This document shows positions 63,039 through 64,000 of a stretch of DNA of 64,000 nt, piece after piece. The first letter of the stretch is position 1. Each line of letters opens with the position of its first letter. The position numbers were made by a program, and so were the translations under genes. The DNA comes from Stenocarpella maydis (taxonomy: Eukaryota; Ascomycota; Sordariomycetes; Diaporthales; Diaporthaceae), in assembly GCA_002270565.1 (NCBI GenBank), contig NQMI01000045.1, positions 62,001-126,000 on the forward strand, in the 5' to 3' direction. Below the pieces are notes generated by a model. The model saw only the letters and a program-made list of their open reading frames with translations, was not told where the DNA came from and did no database searches.

Positions 63039-64000
63039 GCGGGCGAGGAGGCACGCGACAGTGCTCGAGACCCGGCCTCCATCGGCCTCACTTGCTTGGT
63101 TGCCTCCCTGCGGGCGGTTGACAGTCTGGCAACATCTGACCTTAGCAACGGCGTTCATCAGGCGGGCGAGAGTGCACTGTAGGTTGGAACAGCATGTACA
63201 TATAAAGCTTATGCGATAATACGGTTTAATGAATACAGACGCGAGATCGTTCCTTTAGGTCACGGCGACGGTGTCCACAACAGCGACTGCGCAGGGGTTG
63301 AGAGGGCGGCCGAACACGGCGGCCAAGAGGAGAGACATAGCAACCACTACTGCAGCCTGCTGCAGGGGCATAACATGCTGAATACCGAACAGTCGGGATC
63401 AGCAGCTTCCAACACCTTTGTGGTAGAGGGGTATAGAGCCCAGATGTCGGGCTTGCGTGGGCAGTGACGTGAGGAATCCGTCAAATATGCCATCACCAAC
63501 CAGGAGACGGCGGGTAATGGTCAGCATTCAAACGAATGTTATGTATGGCTGGCTCTGACGAGGCCGGCGCATGGGAGAACGAGGAGGGTGACCTGCGTTC
63601 AACTTGATTCAATACTGCTCACACGGATGGAGTCTGCCTGCGCCTCTTGTGTGCTCACCGTGTGTCGTGGTGCAACTCCTGCAGCGTGCGAAACTCAAGT
63701 GATGGATACGTGCCAGGCCTGACAAAGAGCCTGAGCTTTGAAGGGACATGTCTTATCATTGTACTCGCCCCCTGTATAGCTGCTTGATTCTGCGTTAGTG
63801 GCTGTTTGTAATTGCATAGTACAACTGGCTTTTCAGCCTGGTGGAACAGTCGCCTCTGGTGATTCGCCTGGTCTCATGATACTCATATACACTGAAGCGT
63901 CAGGTCCTAAGCCTATTTCTCCCAGCCAGCTATTCGGTGACTTAATAAATACGTACATGACTGCGGAGGAAGGGGGCTCTTGTCATCGCAACCAGTGACT
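63039..64000. other. Flank downstream of ARL1
   Basis: About 960 bases to the window edge. No gene, repeat or RNA is recognised; the longest open frame (66 codons at 63798-63998) has no recognisable product. Confidence 0.5.

Noticed and set aside
1..64000. Secondary-metabolite cluster, transposon, CRISPR-like array or defence-type system
   Set aside because: No PKS, NRPS, terpene synthase, transposase, reverse transcriptase, NLR or spaced-repeat array was seen; all recognised genes are conserved housekeeping or regulatory genes.

Overview
The window is nuclear DNA of a filamentous ascomycete (Pezizomycotina, probably Sordariomycetes). The evidence is short GT-AG introns of roughly 50-110 bases, compact single-gene spacing on both strands, GC-rich coding sequence, CT-rich leaders, and recognisably filamentous-fungal proteins (a HapE-type CCAAT factor, a SconC-type Skp1, AMPP). 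No species call is possible from the sequence alone. I found 19 protein genes. I see no rRNA, tRNA, CRISPR array or intact transposon. Intron boundaries were read by eye from splice signals, reading phase and family motifs.

Layout: 1-12.1 kb is the 3' four fifths of midasin (MDN1). 12.5-19.9 kb holds an FHA-domain protein kinase (-), a FUN14 protein (+) and aminopeptidase P (-). 19.9-31.7 kb holds an importin-13-like karyopherin (+), mitochondrial Trp-tRNA synthetase (-), mitoribosomal uS10m (-), Fcf2 (-) and the CCAAT-binding subunit Hap5/HapE (+). 32-39 kb holds exocyst Sec15 (-) and a Mei2-like RNA-binding protein (+). After a 2.2 kb gene-free stretch, 41.3-46.4 kb holds a SUN-like SLP1 protein (-) and an FMP32/DUF1640 mitochondrial protein (+). 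46.9-57.2 kb holds LAA1 (-), a YebC/TACO1-type translational activator (+), Pet100 (-) and the GPI mannosyltransferase Smp3 (-). 59.1-63 kb holds Skp1 (+) and Arl1 (+).

The genes are housekeeping and do not form a pathway cluster. Two themes recur. One is mitochondria: Trp-tRNA synthetase, uS10m, the YebC activator and Pet100 serve mitochondrial translation and cytochrome oxidase assembly, and FUN14, FMP32 and one possible form of AMPP are also mitochondrial. The other is ribosome assembly and membrane traffic: midasin and Fcf2 for ribosomes; Sec15, LAA1 and Arl1 for Golgi-plasma membrane traffic. Orientation alternates strongly, giving seven head-to-head promoters.

I found no convincing new defence, mobile or secondary-metabolite system. 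The points most worth a second look are a reading-phase conflict inside the FHA kinase, a 14-base microexon and a 9-base last exon in HAP5 with a consensus CCAAT box in its own upstream region, a duplicated segment inside a long N-terminal extension of uS10m, and two in-frame AMPP starts that could give mitochondrial and cytosolic forms.
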